Source: Rhizorhabdus histidinilytica (lineage in GTDB: Bacteria > Pseudomonadota > Alphaproteobacteria > Sphingomonadales > Sphingomonadaceae). Taken from it: a stretch of 64,000 bases of DNA. The notes under the pieces were generated by a model, which was not told the origin of the DNA, ran no database searches, and worked only from the letters and a program-made list of their open reading frames with translations. The stretch is taken from the NCBI RefSeq assembly GCF_900167915.1, contig NZ_FUYM01000002.1, forward strand, positions 558,001 to 622,000, given 5' to 3'. The position numbers were made by a program, and so were the translations under genes. Positions 8,403 through 16,221 of the stretch are shown in pieces (the first letter of the stretch is position 1; each line of letters starts with the position of its first letter).

Positions 8403-8408
8403 CCCCGG

Positions 8409-9173
8409 TCAGAAGACCGGCTCCTCGCCCGGGCGGACGATCGGCTCGCCGTGGATGCCGCACTCGACCTTGTCCCAGCCGCGCCAGCGGCCGGCGCGCG
8501 GATCCTCGCCCGGCTTGACCACGCTGGTGCACGGGGCGCAGCCGATCGACAGATAGCCCTGCGCCTCGAGCGGATGGCGCGGCAGCCCGCGCGCCTCGAA
8601 CCAGCGATCGAGATCGGCCTTGGTCCAGTCGGCGAGCGGGTTGAACTTGATCCGGTCGCCGTCGAGCTCGAACCGCGCGATGCCCGAGCGGGTGGAGGCC
8701 TGGAAGCCCTTGCGGCCGGTGATCGAGGCGTCGAAATCCTTCATCGCCGCGGCGAGCGGCAGCACCTTGCGGATCTCGCAGCAGCCGTCGGGATCGTAGG
8801 ACCAGCGCAGCCCGGTGCCGTCCTTCGCCGCGACCGCCGCCGCTTCGGGCGTGACGTTGCGGATGCCGGTCAGCCCGAGCCGGGCGACCAGCGTGTCGCG
8901 ATAGGCGAGCGTCTCCGGGAACATCTTGCCCGTATCGAGGAAGATCACCGGGGTCGACGGATCGACCGCCGCGACCAGATCGAGCAGCACCGCCGACTCC
9001 GCGCCGAAGGAAGAGACGACGGCGATGCGGCCGAGCAGCCCTTCCTCCAGCACCGCCCGGATCACCTCCTGCGTCGCGACGCCCTCGAAGCGCGCGTTGA
9101 GGCGGGCCACGTCCGCAGCGGTGAAGCGCGGCGCGGTGTCGATCCGGTCGATGCGGCGGGCCGTCTCAGCCAT
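8409..9173 (-). CDS. cysH: phosphoadenylyl-/adenylyl-sulfate reductase
   Basis: A 254-residue thioredoxin-dependent reductase that turns (phospho)adenylyl sulfate into sulfite in assimilatory sulfate reduction. The PP-loop region SSFGAESAVL is at about residues 54-63. Cysteines CC at 131-132, C212 and C215 (GCAPC) form the four-cysteine site that holds a [4Fe-4S] cluster, and ECGIH at 237-241 carries the catalytic Cys. Proteins with this four-Cys set usually prefer APS, so APS is the likelier substrate. It is the last gene of the cobA-DUF2849-cysI-DUF934-cysH operon and overlaps DUF934 by 8 bases. Confidence 0.95.
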   Translation of the reverse strand: MAETARRIDRIDTAPRFTAADVARLNARFEGVATQEVIRAVLEEGLLGRIAVVSSFGAESAVLLDLVAAVDPSTPVIFLDTGKMFPETLAYRDTLVARLGLTGIRNVTPEAAAVAAKDGTGLRWSYDPDGCCEIRKVLPLAAAMKDFDASITGRKGFQASTRSGIARFELDGDRIKFNPLADWTKADLDRWFEARGLPRHPLEAQGYLSIGCAPCTSVVKPGEDPRAGRWRGWDKVECGIHGEPIVRPGEEPVF

Positions 9174-9591
9174 GCCGCTTCGCCCAGACGGGCGTGAGGC
9201 CGTCGGCGGCCTGCTGATAGACGGCCGGGAAGATGCTCATCGCGCGCTCGGCCGCCGCCGGATCGATCGGATGATCGGGAGCGAAGGAGTCGAAGCCGCA
9301 GCGGCGCATGAAGAGGAGCTGGTCGAGCAGCACGTCGCCGACCGCCTTGATCTCGCCCGTGTAGCCGGCCTCGCGCAGGATGCGCGCGGAGGAGTAGCCG
9401 CGCCCGTCGCGGAAGCGCGGGAAGTCGATCTCGACCAGGCGAAGCCGGTCGAGCACCGGCACCAGCCGGCGCACGTCCTCGCCCGCCTCGATCCGCACCG
9501 ACGTCGCGTCGGGCTGGTCGAGAAAGGCGTCGAGGGTCACCGCCGGCTCGTCGGCCGGCTCGTCGTCGCGATAGCGCAGCACCTCAGCCAT
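9166..9591 (-). CDS. DUF934 family protein of the sulfite-reduction operon
   Basis: A 141-residue protein of the DUF934 family, found beside cysH and cysI in many proteobacteria; its exact role is not established. Visible landmarks are VEIDFPRFRDGRGYSSARIL and GDVLLDQLLFMRRCGFDSF, both typical of the family. It has no signal peptide, cysteine cluster or membrane segment. The ATG at 9591 overlaps the cysI stop by 8 bases and its own end overlaps cysH by 8 bases, so expression is tied to sulfite reduction. A helper in electron delivery or enzyme assembly is possible, but this is a guess from position. Confidence 0.9.
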   Translation of the reverse strand: MAEVLRYRDDEPADEPAVTLDAFLDQPDATSVRIEAGEDVRRLVPVLDRLRLVEIDFPRFRDGRGYSSARILREAGYTGEIKAVGDVLLDQLLFMRRCGFDSFAPDHPIDPAAAERAMSIFPAVYQQAADGLTPVWAKRHG

Positions 9592-11218
9592 AGATCGCCT
9601 CCTTGAACGGCTCGAAGCCGACGCGGCGATAGGTGTCGAGGAAGCGCTCGCCGTCAACGCGCACCTCGCGATATTTGCCGATCGCACGCTCGATCGCGTT
9701 GACCACGCCGTCCTCGTCGAAGCCGGGGCCGGTGATCTTGGCGAGCGCCGCGTCCTCCGCGCCCGATCCGCCGAGCAGCAGCTGGTAATTCTCGGTACCC
9801 TTGCGATCGACGCCGAGGATGCCGATGTGCCCGACATGGTGGTGGCCGCAGGCGTTGATGCAGCCCGATATCTTGATCTTCAGCTCGCCCAGGTCGCGCT
9901 GCACGTCATAGTCGGCGAAGCGCTCGGCGATCTTCTGCGCGAGCGGGATCGAACGGGCATTGGCCAGGGTGCAATAGTCGAGCCCGGGGCAGGCGATGAT
10001 GTCGGTGACGAGGTCGAGGCTCGCCGTCGCCAGATCGGCGTCGCGCAGGGCCTGCCACACCGCGTGGAGATCGGCCTTGCGGACGTGCGGCAGGACGAGG
10101 TTCTGCGCATGGGTGGAGCGCAGGTCGTCGAGGCTGTAGCGCTCGGCGAGATCGGCGACCACGTCCATCTGATCGGCGCTGATGTCGCCCGGCGTCTCGC
10201 CGACCTTCTTCAGGCTGATCGTGGCGATCGCATAGCCCGGCTGCTTGTGCGCATGGACGTTGTGCTTCACCCAGCGGGCGAAATCGGGATCGGACAGGTC
10301 GATCTCGTCGCTCAGGCCGGTCTCGAACGCGGGCGGCGCGAAATAGGCCGCGATGCGCTCGAATTCCTTCATCGGAATATCGTCCATCTGCGGCTGGATC
10401 GCCTGCCATTCCTCCTCGACCTGGCGGGTGAACTCCTCCGCGCCGAGATCGTGGACGAGGATCTTGATCCGCTGCTTGTGGATGTTGTCGCGGCGGCCGT
10501 TGCGGTTCCACACGCGCAGGATCGCCTCCAGATAGGAGCAGATCCGGTTGGCCGGCAGGAAGGGGCGGATCAGCGAGGCGACGAAGGGGGTGCGCCCCAT
10601 GCCGCCGCCGACATGGATCTCGAAGCCCATCTCGCCCGCGTCGTTGCGGAGGATGCGCAAGCCCACGTCGTGCAGCTTGATCGCGGCGCGGTCCTGCTCC
10701 GACGCGATCAGCCCGATCTTGAACTTGCGCGGCAGGTAGCTGAACTCGGGGTGGAAGGTGGTGTACTGGCGCAGCAGCTCCGCCCAGGGGCGCGGATCGC
10801 AGATCTCGTCGGCGGCGGCGCCGGCGAACTGGTCGGCCGAGATGTTGCGGATGCTCTCCCCGCTGGTCTGGATGGCGTGCATCTCGACCTTCGCCAGCTC
10901 GGCGAGGATGTCGGGGGTCTGATCGAGCTTGATCCAGTGATATTGGAGGTTCTGGCGCGTGGTGAAGTGGCCGTAGCCGCGGTCATATTCGCGCGCGATC
11001 CGCGCCAGCGTGCGCATCTGCAACGCGTTGAACGTGCCATAGGGGATGGCGACGCGCAGCATATAGGCGTGGAGCTGGAGATAGAGGCCGTTCTTGAGCC
11101 GCAGCGGCTTGAACTGGTCGTCGTTCATCTCGCCGGCGATGCGGCGGGCCACCTGGTCGCGGAATTCCTCGACGCGGGCGTCGACGATCGCCTGGTCGTA
11201 AGTGTCGTAGCGGTACAT
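9584..11218 (-). CDS. cysI: sulfite (nitrite/sulfite-type) reductase hemoprotein
   Basis: A 544-residue siroheme and [4Fe-4S] reductase that reduces sulfite to sulfide. It shows the duplicated ferredoxin-like halves and the cluster/siroheme ligands CPGLDYC at about residues 411-417 and GCINACGHH at about 451-459. FTTRQNLQYHWI and SGESIRNISADQFAG are further family blocks. The start is the ATG at 11218, where the DUF2849 stop overlaps it as TGATG; a longer frame to 11467 is an overlap artefact. No flavoprotein subunit (cysJ) is in the window, so electrons probably come from ferredoxin or a reductase encoded elsewhere. Confidence 0.93.
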   Translation of the reverse strand: MYRYDTYDQAIVDARVEEFRDQVARRIAGEMNDDQFKPLRLKNGLYLQLHAYMLRVAIPYGTFNALQMRTLARIAREYDRGYGHFTTRQNLQYHWIKLDQTPDILAELAKVEMHAIQTSGESIRNISADQFAGAAADEICDPRPWAELLRQYTTFHPEFSYLPRKFKIGLIASEQDRAAIKLHDVGLRILRNDAGEMGFEIHVGGGMGRTPFVASLIRPFLPANRICSYLEAILRVWNRNGRRDNIHKQRIKILVHDLGAEEFTRQVEEEWQAIQPQMDDIPMKEFERIAAYFAPPAFETGLSDEIDLSDPDFARWVKHNVHAHKQPGYAIATISLKKVGETPGDISADQMDVVADLAERYSLDDLRSTHAQNLVLPHVRKADLHAVWQALRDADLATASLDLVTDIIACPGLDYCTLANARSIPLAQKIAERFADYDVQRDLGELKIKISGCINACGHHHVGHIGILGVDRKGTENYQLLLGGSGAEDAALAKITGPGFDEDGVVNAIERAIGKYREVRVDGERFLDTYRRVGFEPFKEAIYG

Positions 11219-11514
11219 CAGATCACCCAATTGCCGGCGTCGGGATCGACGGGTTTCAGCGAGAGATCGAGGCGGACGGTAGGGCCGAGCGCCCGGATCC
11301 GATCCTTGATATGGGCGGGACGGGGCCCCTCGGGCGTCGGCGTCGCCTCGACGACATAGCCACCGTTGACGCGCTGCGCGGCGGTCTCGGCGGCGATCAG
11401 CGCATCGCCGGTCTCGCCGACGTCGACCGCTTCCTCGATATGGCGCGACCAGCCGTCGCCGGCCCACCAGATCACCGCCCCGGTCTTGAGATCGTTGCCG
11501 GTTACCAGCTTCAA
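11218..11514 (-). CDS. DUF2849 family protein, TTG start
   Basis: A 98-residue protein of the DUF2849 family, regularly encoded between cobA and cysI in alphaproteobacteria; function unknown. It reads MKLVTGNDLKTGAVIWW and later RPAHIKDRIRALGPTVRLDL. The start codon is TTG at 11514, with GGAGG seven bases upstream on the minus strand, and this TTG overlaps the cobA stop (TTGA). Its own stop overlaps the cysI start as TGATG. The unusual start and the overlaps decide the coordinates and suggest coupled translation. No catalytic motif is visible. Confidence 0.88.
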   Translation of the reverse strand: MKLVTGNDLKTGAVIWWAGDGWSRHIEEAVDVGETGDALIAAETAAQRVNGGYVVEATPTPEGPRPAHIKDRIRALGPTVRLDLSLKPVDPDAGNWVI

Positions 11515-12308
11515 GAATATGCCTCCACTTGCTTGGCCAATGCCGTCAGCCTGTCCTGCGCGTCGGACAGCAGGACTACCTCGCCCACGACGATGATCGC
11601 CGGGCTGATCACCTTCTCGCGCTCCACCATGTCGCCGAGGTCCGCGAGCAGGGTGCGCATCGCGCGCGACCCTTCGAGGGTGCCGCGTTCGAGCACCGCG
11701 ACAGGCATGTCGGGGGCGACCCCGTCCGCCATCAGCTTGTCGGCGATCAGGCCGGCGCAGGTGACGCCCATATAGATGACGAGGGTGCGGCCCTGGCCAG
11801 CGAGCCCGGCCCAGTTCTGTTCGGTCAGCCCCTTGCAGGTGCCGGCGACGAAGCTGACCGCGCTCGACCAGTCGCGATGGGTCAGCGGCAGCATCGCCTC
11901 CGCCGCGCAACCGAGCGCCGAGGAGACGCCGGGGACGACCTCGACCGGCAGGCCGGCCGCGCGGACCGCCTCGACCTCCTCGCCGCCGCGGCCGAACACG
12001 AACGGGTCGCCGCCCTTCAGCCGGACGACCACCGACCCCGCCTTGACATGGGCGATGATCAGCGCGTTGATCGCGTCCTGGGGCAGGGTGTGGCGGTCGC
12101 GCTTCTTGGCGACCGAGATGCGCTGGGCCGAGGGCGGCGCATAATCGAGCACGCGCAGGTCGATCAGCCCGTCATGGACGACGACGTCGGCGGCGCGCAG
12201 CGCCTCGACCGCGCGCAGGGTCAGCAGGCCGGGATCGCCGGGACCGGCGCCGACCAGGATGACGCGCCCACGCGCTTCGGGATCAAGCAAGGATGCCATG
12301 GCCGCCAC
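11511..12308 (-). CDS. cobA: uroporphyrinogen-III C-methyltransferase
   Basis: A 265-residue SAM-dependent methyltransferase that makes precorrin-2, the first step to siroheme, the cofactor of the CysI protein encoded downstream. The family blocks are VGAGPGDPGLLTLRA near the N-terminus, VVRLKGGDPFVFGRGGEE in the middle and GVSSALGCAAEAMLPLTHRD after it. Only the methyltransferase module is present; the CysG-type dehydrogenase/chelatase half is missing, so siroheme must be finished by another enzyme. It is the first gene of the operon. The start could be the ATG at 12308 or 12299; both give good family fits. Confidence 0.94.
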   Translation of the reverse strand: MAAMASLLDPEARGRVILVGAGPGDPGLLTLRAVEALRAADVVVHDGLIDLRVLDYAPPSAQRISVAKKRDRHTLPQDAINALIIAHVKAGSVVVRLKGGDPFVFGRGGEEVEAVRAAGLPVEVVPGVSSALGCAAEAMLPLTHRDWSSAVSFVAGTCKGLTEQNWAGLAGQGRTLVIYMGVTCAGLIADKLMADGVAPDMPVAVLERGTLEGSRAMRTLLADLGDMVEREKVISPAIIVVGEVVLLSDAQDRLTALAKQVEAYS

Positions 12309-12371
12309 ATGGGCCCTGATGCCGCGCTGCGCAAATCAAGGATGCTTGGGGGGCGGCCAAGTTTTCTTTGC

Positions 12372-12890
12372 TCAAGGACTTAGCCGGTCTCGTCGCGATG
12401 CTTCCCGCGCCCGCGTTCGCCCTCGCGGCACCTCTCCTGCAAGCGTCATTCCGGCGGAGGCCGGAATCTCTGGCGTCAGGAGCGCGCGGCCCTCCCCCCG
12501 TAACGGCGCGACGGCGGCACCATCCGCCCCGCATTTTCCGGGTGCATGGGGTTGTGTGTGCGTTTTTCCATTTTTCCCGCCCGGCCCCGATGCGGCGAAG
12601 GCCGGACCATCCGCCGCGCCGAACCCCTCGACCAGCCGATCCGTCGCGGCCGGGCTGGTGGCGCGCAGATAGCGGACGACCGACCGGATCCAGGCGGACC
12701 GCAGCCCATGCTTCCACGCGTTGCGATTGCCGCGCGGCGCACCGCTGCCCTTGCCCCCGTGCATGCGGCACCGCCGGTTCCCCTTCACCGCAGGCGACCG
12801 GCAGGGGAGGCCGGAACGCGTGCGGGCGCCGCAACGGGGAGCGCTGGCGAGGATGGCGGGTTGGCCGGGGGTGTGGGTTTGGAGGTGCAT
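12372..12890 (-). CDS. HGGxSTG-domain protein
   Basis: A 172-residue protein whose N-terminal half carries CGARTRSGLPCRSPAV, RCRMHGGKGSGAPRGN and AWKHG, the signature of the HGGxSTG family. This is often found near phage and other accessory genes, with unknown biochemical role; Cys/His spacing suggests a small metal site. The C-terminal third is probably not under selection, because it translates through a REP-like repeat (12444-12470) and has low-complexity sequence. The gene lies between cobA and a small accessory patch. A LexA-like site is 77 bases upstream, so DNA-damage control is possible. Confidence 0.6.
   Translation of the reverse strand: MHLQTHTPGQPAILASAPRCGARTRSGLPCRSPAVKGNRRCRMHGGKGSGAPRGNRNAWKHGLRSAWIRSVVRYLRATSPAATDRLVEGFGAADGPAFAASGPGGKNGKTHTQPHAPGKCGADGAAVAPLRGEGRALLTPEIPASAGMTLAGEVPRGRTRAREASRRDRLSP
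12444..12470. repeat. REP-like palindrome inside the HGGxSTG reading frame
   Basis: GTCATTCCGGCGGAGGCCGGAATCTC is a hairpin with arms ATTCCGG/CCGGAAT. It belongs with the GTCATGCCGG-type palindromes at 28311-28398 and 30099-30122. Here it lies within the 3' part of a reading frame. Confidence 0.6.
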
Positions 12891-12966
12891 GTCTGTATCT
12901 CGAGGCGACGCCTTCAGGCGTGGTTTTGGAAGCCGTCCAGCTTAGTGAGAGGTGGAAAAATTAAAA

Positions 12967-12981
12967 GAACAAAAATAGAAC
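12967..12981 (-). promoter_or_regulatory. LexA-type SOS box upstream of the HGGxSTG gene
   Basis: The minus strand reads GTTCTATTTTTGTTC, an exact GTTC-N7-GTTC match to the alphaproteobacterial LexA consensus with the AT-rich centre seen at strong sites. It sits 77 bases upstream of the minus-strand HGGxSTG gene and 290 bases from the plus-strand HNH-like gene. Which of the two it controls is not clear. Confidence 0.55.
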
Positions 12982-13270
12982 ATTTTGCAGCGAGGAGAGT
13001 GGCTGCTGACCGAGGGCGATTGCGCAAGGGCTGCCCGCTCGCAACAGCAGAATGGCTCCGGTGGCAAAAACGGGCTGCCGATCGCGTTTTTTCTCGCTAA
13101 TGCGGATCAAAACCGAACGAAAGAATTGGTGTCCCGTTCAGCGTTGGCGCGGGAAACGCCAGGCTTCCTCGCCTTCATCCGCTTCAGACTCGACTTTTTT
13201 TAGATTCATGCTGCTTATGTGGCGCGCTGAGCATCCCGCGCAGGGCGTCATCTCCCATTGATCGGTCGAC
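12982..13270. other. gap without a recognisable gene
   Basis: This stretch has mixed composition and a T-run near 13195. Short frames exist (for example 12985-13203) but show no family resemblance and no convincing ribosome binding site. It could be the leader of the HNH-like gene or decayed sequence. Confidence 0.4.
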
Positions 13271-14104
13271 ATGAATAAACCTCGTCGTCAGTGCATCTTC
13301 TGCGATAATCCAGTCGATAGCAAAGAGCACATCTGGTCTACTTGGATGCATGATTTGTTGGTCGAGCAAGCAGCACCGGATACCACTCTACCCACATACG
13401 ACCGCCAAGCCATTTCGCGAACTCCTGATGGAAAAGAAGAGATTACAGGTCCCAGGCGTAAACCGGGCCGCGTCTTCAACATTCAGGTTAGGGCGGTTTG
13501 TGAGCGATGCAATAATGGATGGATGAATCGCCGCGAGGGACAGGTTCGTCCCTTTCTTGAATCTATGATTAAGGGTAACCAAGTCACACTGAGTGCGGCA
13601 GACTTGGAAGCGCTTGCTCAATGGTGTGCGCAAAAATTTATAGTGATGGAACATTCCACGCTTGGTACTTCGCTAACCCCAAAAGCAGACCGAGTGGCGT
13701 TGCGAGATAACGGGACAATACCTCCCTATTTCCGCATCTACGTCGGCAATCACGTAAGCAGGTCTCGATCTGCAGGTCGGAGACACAGTCACACCGTTGC
13801 AAGGTCAACCGCGGGGCCGATTCCACCGTTGGACGGAACGGACCGCAACATACAGACTATCTCTCTCATTGTAGGGAGGCTGTTTCTGCACCTTAACGCT
13901 GCGCGATCGAGCGAAATTCAAATTGAGGATTGGGTCATCATTCCTGCTGTCTGGAGCAGATGCCGCATCTGGCCCAATCCCAACGTCGGACTGAGCTGGC
14001 CTCGTCGCCCCTTGCTTGACAATCAAGGTCTCGGGCTGTTGTCCCATGTGCTGGATGACATAATCGAGACTAACATTACGAGATGGATACCCTTTCCGAA
14101 TTAG
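13271..14104 (+). CDS. HNH-endonuclease-like zinc protein, probably acquired
   Basis: A 277-residue protein with paired cysteine knuckles: CIFC at residues 8-11 followed by EHIW at 19-22, and CERCNNGWM at 77-85. This CxxC-EH-CxxCN pattern is seen in HNH/restriction-like proteins of accessory regions; the catalytic histidine assignment is not certain. The rest has an aromatic-rich C-terminal half (VIIPAVWSRCRIWPNPN) that I do not recognise. Base composition is clearly less GC-rich than the flanking operons, which suggests transfer. No partner methylase or defence gene lies next to it. Nuclease activity is an inference from the motif alone. Confidence 0.65.
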   Translation: MNKPRRQCIFCDNPVDSKEHIWSTWMHDLLVEQAAPDTTLPTYDRQAISRTPDGKEEITGPRRKPGRVFNIQVRAVCERCNNGWMNRREGQVRPFLESMIKGNQVTLSAADLEALAQWCAQKFIVMEHSTLGTSLTPKADRVALRDNGTIPPYFRIYVGNHVSRSRSAGRRHSHTVARSTAGPIPPLDGTDRNIQTISLIVGRLFLHLNAARSSEIQIEDWVIIPAVWSRCRIWPNPNVGLSWPRRPLLDNQGLGLLSHVLDDIIETNITRWIPFPN

Positions 14105-14220
14105 AACTGGTTTGAGCAAACGCGTTTATCTGGCCTTCTTCCGAACGACCTCGACGGCTTGCAAATCACTTCCGAAAAACTTTTCTAAGAGCGAAGTAAA
14201 CGGCGGGTTGGACAATTAAA

Positions 14221-14247
14221 ATTTCGGGGACATAATACTAAATTGAA
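14221..14247 (+). repeat. left terminal repeat of the RAYT element
   Basis: It begins ATTTCGGGGACATAATACTA. It is the inverted, slightly diverged counterpart of the right terminus at 14972-14996 (GGGACAxxATACTAAAT versus ATTAGTATAGTGTCCC) and lies 33 bases before the transposase start. Confidence 0.75.
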
Positions 14248-14279
14248 ATCTACTGCCGATGTGAAAGCGATACCGAGCT

Positions 14280-14984
14280 ATGGCCCGCCTTTCCCGCATC
14301 GTAATCCCCGGCGTCGCGCATCATGTGACGCAGCGCGGGAACCGGAAGCAGCCGATCTTCTTCGGTGACGAGGACCGGAGGCTCTATCTCCAACTCCTGC
14401 GCGAGGGCTGCTCCCGGGCGAAGGTGCGTTGCCTTGCCTGGTGCCTGATGGACAATCACGTCCATCTGATCCTCGTCCCGGACGAGGCCGATGGTCTGCG
14501 CGCGGCGCTCGGCGAGGCGCATCGCCGCTACACGCGCCACGTCAATTTCCGGGAAGGCTGGCGCGGCTACCTCTTTCAGGGGCGCTTCGCGAGCTATCCG
14601 ATGGACGACCCGCATCTCGTGGCGGCGGTGCGCTATGTCGAGCGCAACCCGGTTGCAGCAGGGCTCGTCGCGCAGGCGGAAGACTGGCGTTGGTCCAGCG
14701 CGCGCAGCCACATCGCGGGCAAACGGATGCCTGACGATCCGCTGACGGATATTGAGGCACTGGGTGCGCATATTCCCAACTGGCGGGCGATGCTGCGGTA
14801 CGGCGCCGAGGCCGGCGCCGTTGATGTGAAGGGAGAGGCGCTGGCCGAGGCGATCGAGGCGCGGCTGCGCACCGGTCGGCCGCTCGCTGCTGAAGAATGG
14901 ATCGCGCGGCAGGAGCGGGCCACCGGTCGACAGCTTTCTCCCGCCAAGCGCGGACCAAAGCCGAAGGATGGGAAATTAGTATAG
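14280..14984 (+). CDS. REP-associated tyrosine transposase (RAYT, Y1/IS200-like)
   Basis: A 234-residue single-strand transposase of the HUH Y1 family. The metal-binding HUH motif is MDNHVHLI (His60, His62), YLFQGRF follows at 97-103, and the likely nucleophile Tyr119 is in RYVERNPVAAGLV. Such proteins act on palindromic (REP) sequences and usually occur as single-copy domesticated elements. The ATG at 14280 follows a terminal repeat, and the TAG stop at 14982-14984 lies inside the opposite terminus. The basic C-terminus KRGPKPKDGKLV is usual. Both termini are present, so the element looks intact, and partial copies of the termini lie just downstream at 15637-15712 and 16110-16134. Confidence 0.9.
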   Translation: MARLSRIVIPGVAHHVTQRGNRKQPIFFGDEDRRLYLQLLREGCSRAKVRCLAWCLMDNHVHLILVPDEADGLRAALGEAHRRYTRHVNFREGWRGYLFQGRFASYPMDDPHLVAAVRYVERNPVAAGLVAQAEDWRWSSARSHIAGKRMPDDPLTDIEALGAHIPNWRAMLRYGAEAGAVDVKGEALAEAIEARLRTGRPLAAEEWIARQERATGRQLSPAKRGPKPKDGKLV

Positions 14985-14996
14985 TGTCCCTAAAAT
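14972..14996 (+). repeat. right terminal repeat of the RAYT element
   Basis: GAAATTAGTATAGTGTCCCT at 14972-14991 recurs at 15688-15707 and, with one change, from 16110. The transposase stop codon TAG falls within it. Confidence 0.75.
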
Positions 14997-15346
14997 ATGC
15001 CAAGGATTGCACGGCTGCGCAATATGGCTTTGGAGATGGAGATACGCCTACAGGTCTTGATTTTGGAAAATTGGCCTCAGAAATAGGATCGCTGCCAGTA
15101 TTCAAGCCCCTCGCTGGCATTCCGGTTATTGGTGAATCATCTAAATTTACTAATGTTTTAAATTATACTTCCTTACAATTGGGACTGAACACCCGCTTCG
15201 AAGGAGCCGCATTGCGTAATCTCACCAAGGCCGCTTTTGGCAGTGTGCGGGTTGCCACAGTGCTTGGCCGAGCGAACGTCGTGGTTGGCGGCGTCCTGCT
15301 GGCTTGGGGCGCCGCTTCAATCGCGATCTGTGCCAATCGAGAGTAG
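14997..15346 (+). pseudogene. C-terminal gene fragment next to the RAYT terminus
   Basis: An open frame continues from the RAYT right end to a stop at 15346 and has no start codon of its own in a family-like place. The encoded piece includes YGFGDGDTPTGLDFGKLAS and ends VVVGGVLLAWGAASIAICANRE. A hydrophobic stretch ending in a Cys and a charged residue resembles the C-terminal tail of some large polymorphic toxin/Rhs-type proteins, but that is a weak likeness. It looks like the 3' end of a gene cut off by the element. Composition is less GC-rich than the core genes. Confidence 0.4.
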
Positions 15347-15356
15347 GATTCTTGCC

Positions 15357-15614
15357 ATGCCAAATCTAAATATTGATCAATCAATCGCAATTTTACGAGC
15401 TGAAATATCTAAGTATTATGATAAAGAATTCAGTAATATTGATAGCCTTTATATTGATTTATCCATAGCATCTGATGACTTATCGGCAATTGCATTATCT
15501 ATTGAAAGAAAATATGGAATTAAGTTTGAAAAAAATGAATATAGAGAGATTAATAATGTAGAAGAATGGGCAAGGGTTATCCAGAATAAGATATCAAAAC
15601 TTCCGAGGGTATGA
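15357..15614 (+). CDS. small AT-rich acyl-carrier-like protein
   Basis: An 85-residue acidic helical protein starting MPNLNIDQSIAILRAEI. The pattern ASDDLSAIALSIERKYGIKF followed by an EEWARVI helix resembles acyl carrier proteins and the DUF1493-type ACP-like proteins, but the phosphopantetheine Ser of a DSL motif is replaced (SDDLS), so it may not carry a prosthetic group. It begins 10 bases after the upstream fragment stops. It is strikingly AT-rich compared with everything nearby, a sign of transfer. Its position after a toxin-tail-like fragment would fit an immunity or accessory protein; function is unknown. Confidence 0.5.
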   Translation: MPNLNIDQSIAILRAEISKYYDKEFSNIDSLYIDLSIASDDLSAIALSIERKYGIKFEKNEYREINNVEEWARVIQNKISKLPRV

Positions 15615-15636
15615 ATTCCGAAATTCCGGGGACGCA

Positions 15637-15712
15637 AATTCCGGGGACACTATACTGAATTGCAATCCGCCCGCCGACGCGGAAACGAAATTAGTATAGT
15701 GTCCCTGAAATT
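15637..15712. repeat. 76-base mini-element with both RAYT-type termini
   Basis: AATTCCGGGGACACTATACT on the left and GAAATTAGTATAGTGTCCCT on the right form inverted termini sharing GGGACACTATACT exactly, around a small CCGC/GCGG hairpin. It is a foldback element without a gene, and a partial extra copy of the left end (AATTCCGGGGACG) precedes it. It looks like a non-autonomous derivative of the neighbouring RAYT element. Confidence 0.7.
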
Positions 15713-15856
15713 ACGGATCGTCCGACATTAGGGTCGCCCCTTCCTCGGCCGAAGCCGTATGAACGAACGACCGCTTTTGGTGCTGCGCAGGACGAGCCGG
15801 AACGGCAGTAATTAGGGCGTGAAGCTGACGCTCCAACGGTCGAAGAACTAGCCTGC

Positions 15857-16109
15857 TCATCTAATAACAAAATCCCCGATCTCGAAATCGGTCGCCAAGG
15901 TGTTGAGCGCCATCACGCTGTCCTTCGGGATGTCGCTCGACGGCATGCCGGTGCTGAAGAGGTAGGTGTCGGAACCGACCTGGACCGCCGCGATCTCGTT
16001 GTAGCCGGCATGGGCGGTCATCATCGCCTTCGCGTGCTGGATCGCCGCCTCATAAGAGTCGGCGGTGCCGCTCAGCACCGTCTCGGTCGTCGCTCCCGAG
16101 ACCCCGCTG
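15857..16109 (-). pseudogene. 3' fragment of a gene cut at a RAYT-type terminus
   Basis: On the minus strand a frame enters at the repeat at 16110 and runs to a TGA at 15857, about 83 codons. It includes SYEAAIQHAKAMMTAHAGYN, AAVQVGSDTYLFSTGM and ends DFEIGDFVIR. VGSDTYLF and a closing DF-x-I are seen at the end of RTX/haemolysin-type secreted proteins, so this may be the tail of such a protein; the likeness is modest. No start or upstream part is present, since the sequence beyond the terminus is unrelated repeat and the gpx gene. Confidence 0.5.
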
Positions 16110-16134
16110 GAAATTAGTATAGTATCCCTGAAAT
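16110..16134 (+). repeat. solitary RAYT-type right terminus
   Basis: GAAATTAGTATAGTATCCCT (one change from the copy at 14972) stands alone at the exact 5' break of the truncated minus-strand frame. Its partner left end is not adjacent. Confidence 0.65.
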
Positions 16135-16186
16135 GGGAGGATGGAAGGGCGGAAGTAGGCTCGCTTCGCCCGCACCCACCCCCCGG

Positions 16187-16210
16187 CCCCCTCCCTTGAA
16201 AGGGAGGGGG
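16187..16210. terminator. hairpin after gpx, terminator-like repeat
   Basis: CCCCCTCCCTT and AAGGGAGGGGG pair perfectly around GA. It lies 11 bases past the gpx stop (gpx is on the minus strand). Similar CCCTCCC-TTGAAAGGGAGGG hairpins are common intergenic repeats in this group; termination is the simplest role here. Confidence 0.5.
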
Positions 16211-16221
16211 AGAAGGGGAAG

